Shown: in pieces, positions 61,000-64,000 of the stretch | Position numbering within the stretch: position 1 is the stretch's first letter | Layout of the letters: every line of letters starts with the position of its first letter | Assembly (NCBI GenBank): GCA_942159475.1 | Contig: OW804096.1 | Location: 110,148,194-110,212,193, forward strand | Source of the DNA: Sthenelais limicola | Lineage: Eukaryota > Annelida > Polychaeta > Phyllodocida > Sigalionidae | Reading direction: 5' to 3' | DNA: 64,000 bases | Made by a program: the position numbers and the translations under genes | Notes under the pieces: model-generated | Told to the model about the DNA's origin: nothing | What the model saw: the letters and a program-made list of their open reading frames with translations, nothing else | Databases searched by the model: none

Positions 61000-62600
61000 A
61001 TTACCCATTGAATAATTGAAAACCAATGCAGCGATAAGTGGCATATCACGAATGTGCCCGTAAAATTCATTCGATCCAATGGACTACTTGTCAGCATTCG
61101 TCATTATATTTAGTGCGCAACATCTTCGAGTATTATCAGAGATATTAGTACACGTGATAACGATAAATGGGGCAGCGCATAACAATGAAGGTATTTGATT
61201 AAAGAATGAACCACTAAAGAATTACTCATTTTATTTGATCGAGTTGCGGGAACCTTTTTGTAAAGAATGTAAGCCTGTAGCGCTTCAAATATCCGATATT
61301 AAACTCAATTAATAAGAAATTCCAGTCCAGGTTTAACGAAGCGACGGGAACTAATAACCTGCTCTGCCAAGCATCTATCTATTGACAGATTAACCTTTAA
61401 AAGCCTTAACCTATAACAAAAAAGCCTCAAAGGATATTGTCAGGTAATTTAGTGCTGCTTAATTCACCACCCACAAATCTGCTATGAGGACTAGGCAGTA
61501 GTACTAGGCTCTTGTTTCTCAAATGACGCACTTTTCCTTCTCCCTCTTTGACCAAATATCTCAAAGCTCCCTTCAATTCCTCACCAATCATTGATATAAA
61601 ATCCCTTCTTAGAACTGTCGCTTTGCTTTAATTTCGATCGCCATGGTGTTGGATTGACCTTTAAGAACTCTTAACTCAGTAGCGTGAATGGTTAATTGCT
61701 TCACTTTGAAATAAACATGCAAGGCTCTCTAATCACCAATCCGTGTATTCAATCAATATAAAGATTAATACCTTTAACATACTATGTATCATCAGCAAGA
61801 CGCAAAGTGACTGTGGTGCCAGAACCGATTCTCTAATTACGATCAATCTGACCCGGCGTTAATTGCATTGCAGTAATACAGTAGAGTCACCTCGAAATTT
61901 TGAATTGTCACTCCATTTTCTGTTTAAATTGCAAAGATCTCAAGGAAAGAAGTGGACGTAGGATTATATAATATGACAGCTCAGACAAACGTTCATTTTT
62001 AGCTGGAGGTTAACAGCATTACAAGACATTACACAAGCAGATGGTCCAAACCATAATTAGCGAAATAAAAAGTATGTATAATTTGCTTTCAGGCAGCTGG
62101 GTCAAGGAGGAGGGTTCTCTCTCTATAATGGCGATATTTGTATTTGCTCCCTCTTATGTTATGCACAGCAACCCTAGTTAGGAGCCTGATATAACATGTT
62201 TACGTCAATAACAGTGGGCAGTAATGAAGTTTCCAGTTGACCTTGCAAACATCACGATGAAATATAGTGGCAGATGCGAATAGCAAATACCAGCAGTGCA
62301 TATTAACCTTCCCAAAACAAAAGGTTAATGTCGAAGAAGCTACATTTCATCATGAGTTGCCCTCTGAGCGAATCTTGTCTGAATGAGCCGCTCCATGACC
62401 TGGAGGGACAGATAAGCCTCTGGCCCAAGCACTATCATCCCAAGCTGATTGCTTCTTCAAACAGCACCTAATACGATTGAGACCATTGAGAGGCTAAGGT
62501 ACGTGGCCCGAGCTGTTACCTTCCCACAAGCATAACTCCCTCAGAGCCTCTCAAGTCCATTACGGCAGGAGGCAAGAAATTCAAGATTATGTAACGCGCC
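61000..62600. other. No gene recognised
   Basis: AT-rich sequence. A 39-codon frame at 62358 (+) with MSCPLSESCLNEPLHDLE and a nearby donor at about 62500 could be exonic, but the evidence is thin. Confidence 0.3.
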
Positions 62601-63390
62601 CCAACAAAGAAATATTAACTAAATCAGCACAGGGACTGTTAACAATGGCCATAACCGGTGTACTGTGTACTGCGGCGCTGTTCTAGCTGCTGCCCACCTC
62701 CTTCTCCTCCTCCTCCCCCATCTTTACCTGCTTGCCAAATGACCCATCAGTCATGTACAATATAATACAGAGTGGTGATAATTCACCATATACCAAGTCC
62801 AGGACTGCTGCATGCATGGCACGAACAACTTCAAATCATATTTGCCCAGCTAGTTTTGCGACTGGACACGGTGCGCCCGTGTCCATTGCCCGAGGTCAAT
62901 GATGGATGGTCGATGGAGCAGCTGAGTAAATGCACTATTGTGCTACAAATCGACACCTGGAAATGAGCATATAGAACTCCATCTCAGTTCCCATAACCGT
63001 AGGTGTACCAATATTATGACGCGACACCTGGAAGTGCGGGGAACGGCAAGTCTACTTGGCCCATGTCACAGTCAGACCAATAGCCCACTTCTGAAAGTCA
63101 TTCTCCCCTACGTACCAGCGCCCAGATATATTAAACATTCATTGCATGTCCTATGATTTGCATGCAGCCAGATCATTTGCGTCATATTTGCCTCAAATAC
63201 TTTTAGCGTGCCCGGGGGCAAGACACTCGAGTATTAATGAGGTTATTCAGAATATGATAAACGTAGTAATGGAAGCCCTATTGTGTTTGGAGGAAATCTC
63301 AATTTTGTCATGCATGTCTCCGTCTGATAAAAGCTATAATTCTTGTATAGGGGAGTATAGGGGATAGTATAGGAGAGTCCGATTTCCTAG

Positions 63391-63438
63391 CCCCCGCCCC
63401 CCCCCCCGCCCCTCCGCGCGCACACACACACACACACC
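63391..63438. repeat. C-rich tract and (CA)n microsatellite
   Basis: A C-rich run followed by GCGCGCACACACACACACAC. Confidence 0.95.
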
Positions 63439-63645
63439 CTCAGAACCCGATGCGAGTGTCCCCGCAGAATATACTGGTCCCACTAAGATAAGTCTCTGTA
63501 TGAGAACATTTAAAACACCGACACGGCGTTACTGGGCCCGAGAAAAATATGAATGTTCTTCGTGTAGACAGGCCAGGAATGTATGAGAAACTCAATAGCT
63601 GACAGTTAAACGAAGCTGTATAGATCGAGTACTTGGTTAAATTGT

Positions 63646-63690
63646 ACCTTAGAGTAAAAGAGACTCTTTTAACTCTAAGGTTGTACAGTC
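63646..63690. repeat. Short hairpin with flanking direct repeats
   Basis: TTAGAGTAAAAGAG and CTCTTTTAACTCTAA pair around ACT, with CTGTATAGATCG repeated on both sides (63616 and 63693 area). Confidence 0.7.
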
Positions 63691-63916
63691 CACTGTATAG
63701 ATCGTACCAAAGTAGTTCAACTACATGGGGCATTGGGTGCAGTAATTTTTGCCTGAATGTAGTTGGATGAACATCCCTATAACTACCATGAACAACGCTA
63801 TAACAACCATGAACAACTGTATATCATATATGTTGGTATTCAGATTATTTCTCTTGACGCAGACCTCTCTCACTCTGGTCAATAGAAGGAGAGGCAGAGG
63901 CCAAATCGGGCAATAC

Positions 63917-63968
63917 CTCATTTCAACAGCCCTTTCCTTTGAGGGGGAAGATTCAAGAGGAAATGGTG
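63917..63968 (-). CDS. Possible short internal exon
   Basis: Acceptor GGTGTTACTTGCAG and donor ATGAG|GTATTG bound 52 bases (phase 1 in, 2 out) reading PFPLESSPSKERAVEM. Too short for more. It lies at the window edge, so neighbours are missing. Confidence 0.27.
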
Positions 63969-64000
63969 CTGCAAGTAACACCCGGCATCCTGGGATTGAC

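Noticed and set aside
62772..63367. Three overlapping plus-strand frames in a row
   Set aside because: They could be a frameshifted pseudogene, but no motif, splice signal or shared composition ties them together.

Overview
The window reads as nuclear DNA from a multicellular animal. It is AT-rich, has no operons or long bacterial-style reading frames, carries short open blocks flanked by GT/AG splice signals separated by kilobase introns, and is littered with non-LTR retrotransposon remains, foldback/MITE elements and microsatellites. The style fits a marine invertebrate such as an echinoderm, hemichordate or lophotrochozoan, but nothing here fixes the clade. No tRNA, rRNA, CRISPR array or prokaryotic gene was seen.

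The best-supported gene is a minus-strand, multi-exon gene for a C3HC4 RING-finger protein (probable E3 ubiquitin ligase). Its last exon is 11029-11598. Working upstream on the minus strand, exons at 14892-14971, 28774-29003 and 30534-30742 join to it with matching codon phase. Two acidic phase-0 exons at 33372-33443 and 41280-41342 probably belong too, and 36290-36391 is a possible first exon. If so, the gene covers some 25-30 kb and its introns hold most of the repeats described here. In the inferred phase the 30.7 kb exon has one TGA close to its acceptor, which needs explaining.

Other coding evidence is weaker and mostly consists of single exons with good splice sites. On the plus strand these are 8560-8635 with 9400-9774, a start exon at 31819-31923, a signal-peptide start exon at 37908-37996, and exons at 39140, 40019, 44395, 51007, 57040 and 60704. 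On the minus strand they are 6523-6750, 42829-42956, 50631-50871, 53066-53257, 54047-54301 and 63917-63968. In AT-rich DNA such exons arise by chance fairly often, so their confidence is kept low. A broken gene fragment lies at 283-688, next to a LINE-like 3' end.

Mobile and repetitive DNA, left to right: a LINE-like 3' end (190-277); a foldback family with copies near 1.1-1.5 kb, 20.3-21.7 kb and 27.0-27.2 kb; a decayed non-LTR retrotransposon on the minus strand (13.3-14.3 kb); a clean 590-bp MITE with TA target duplication nested inside the second foldback copy (20562-21151); hairpin elements at 26759-26849 and 30958-31156; a tandem duplication at 35.4-35.8 kb; a non-LTR retrotransposon with an extra internal segment (54.4-55.7 kb); a Penelope-like terminus with a hammerhead-like core (57.7 kb); a foldback element with an 8-bp target-site duplication (57981-58443); and another foldback at 60.05-60.23 kb. 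No complete new system was recognised. The most promising leads are the unidentified RING protein with its in-frame TGA, the nested MITE/foldback structure and the hammerhead-like motif.
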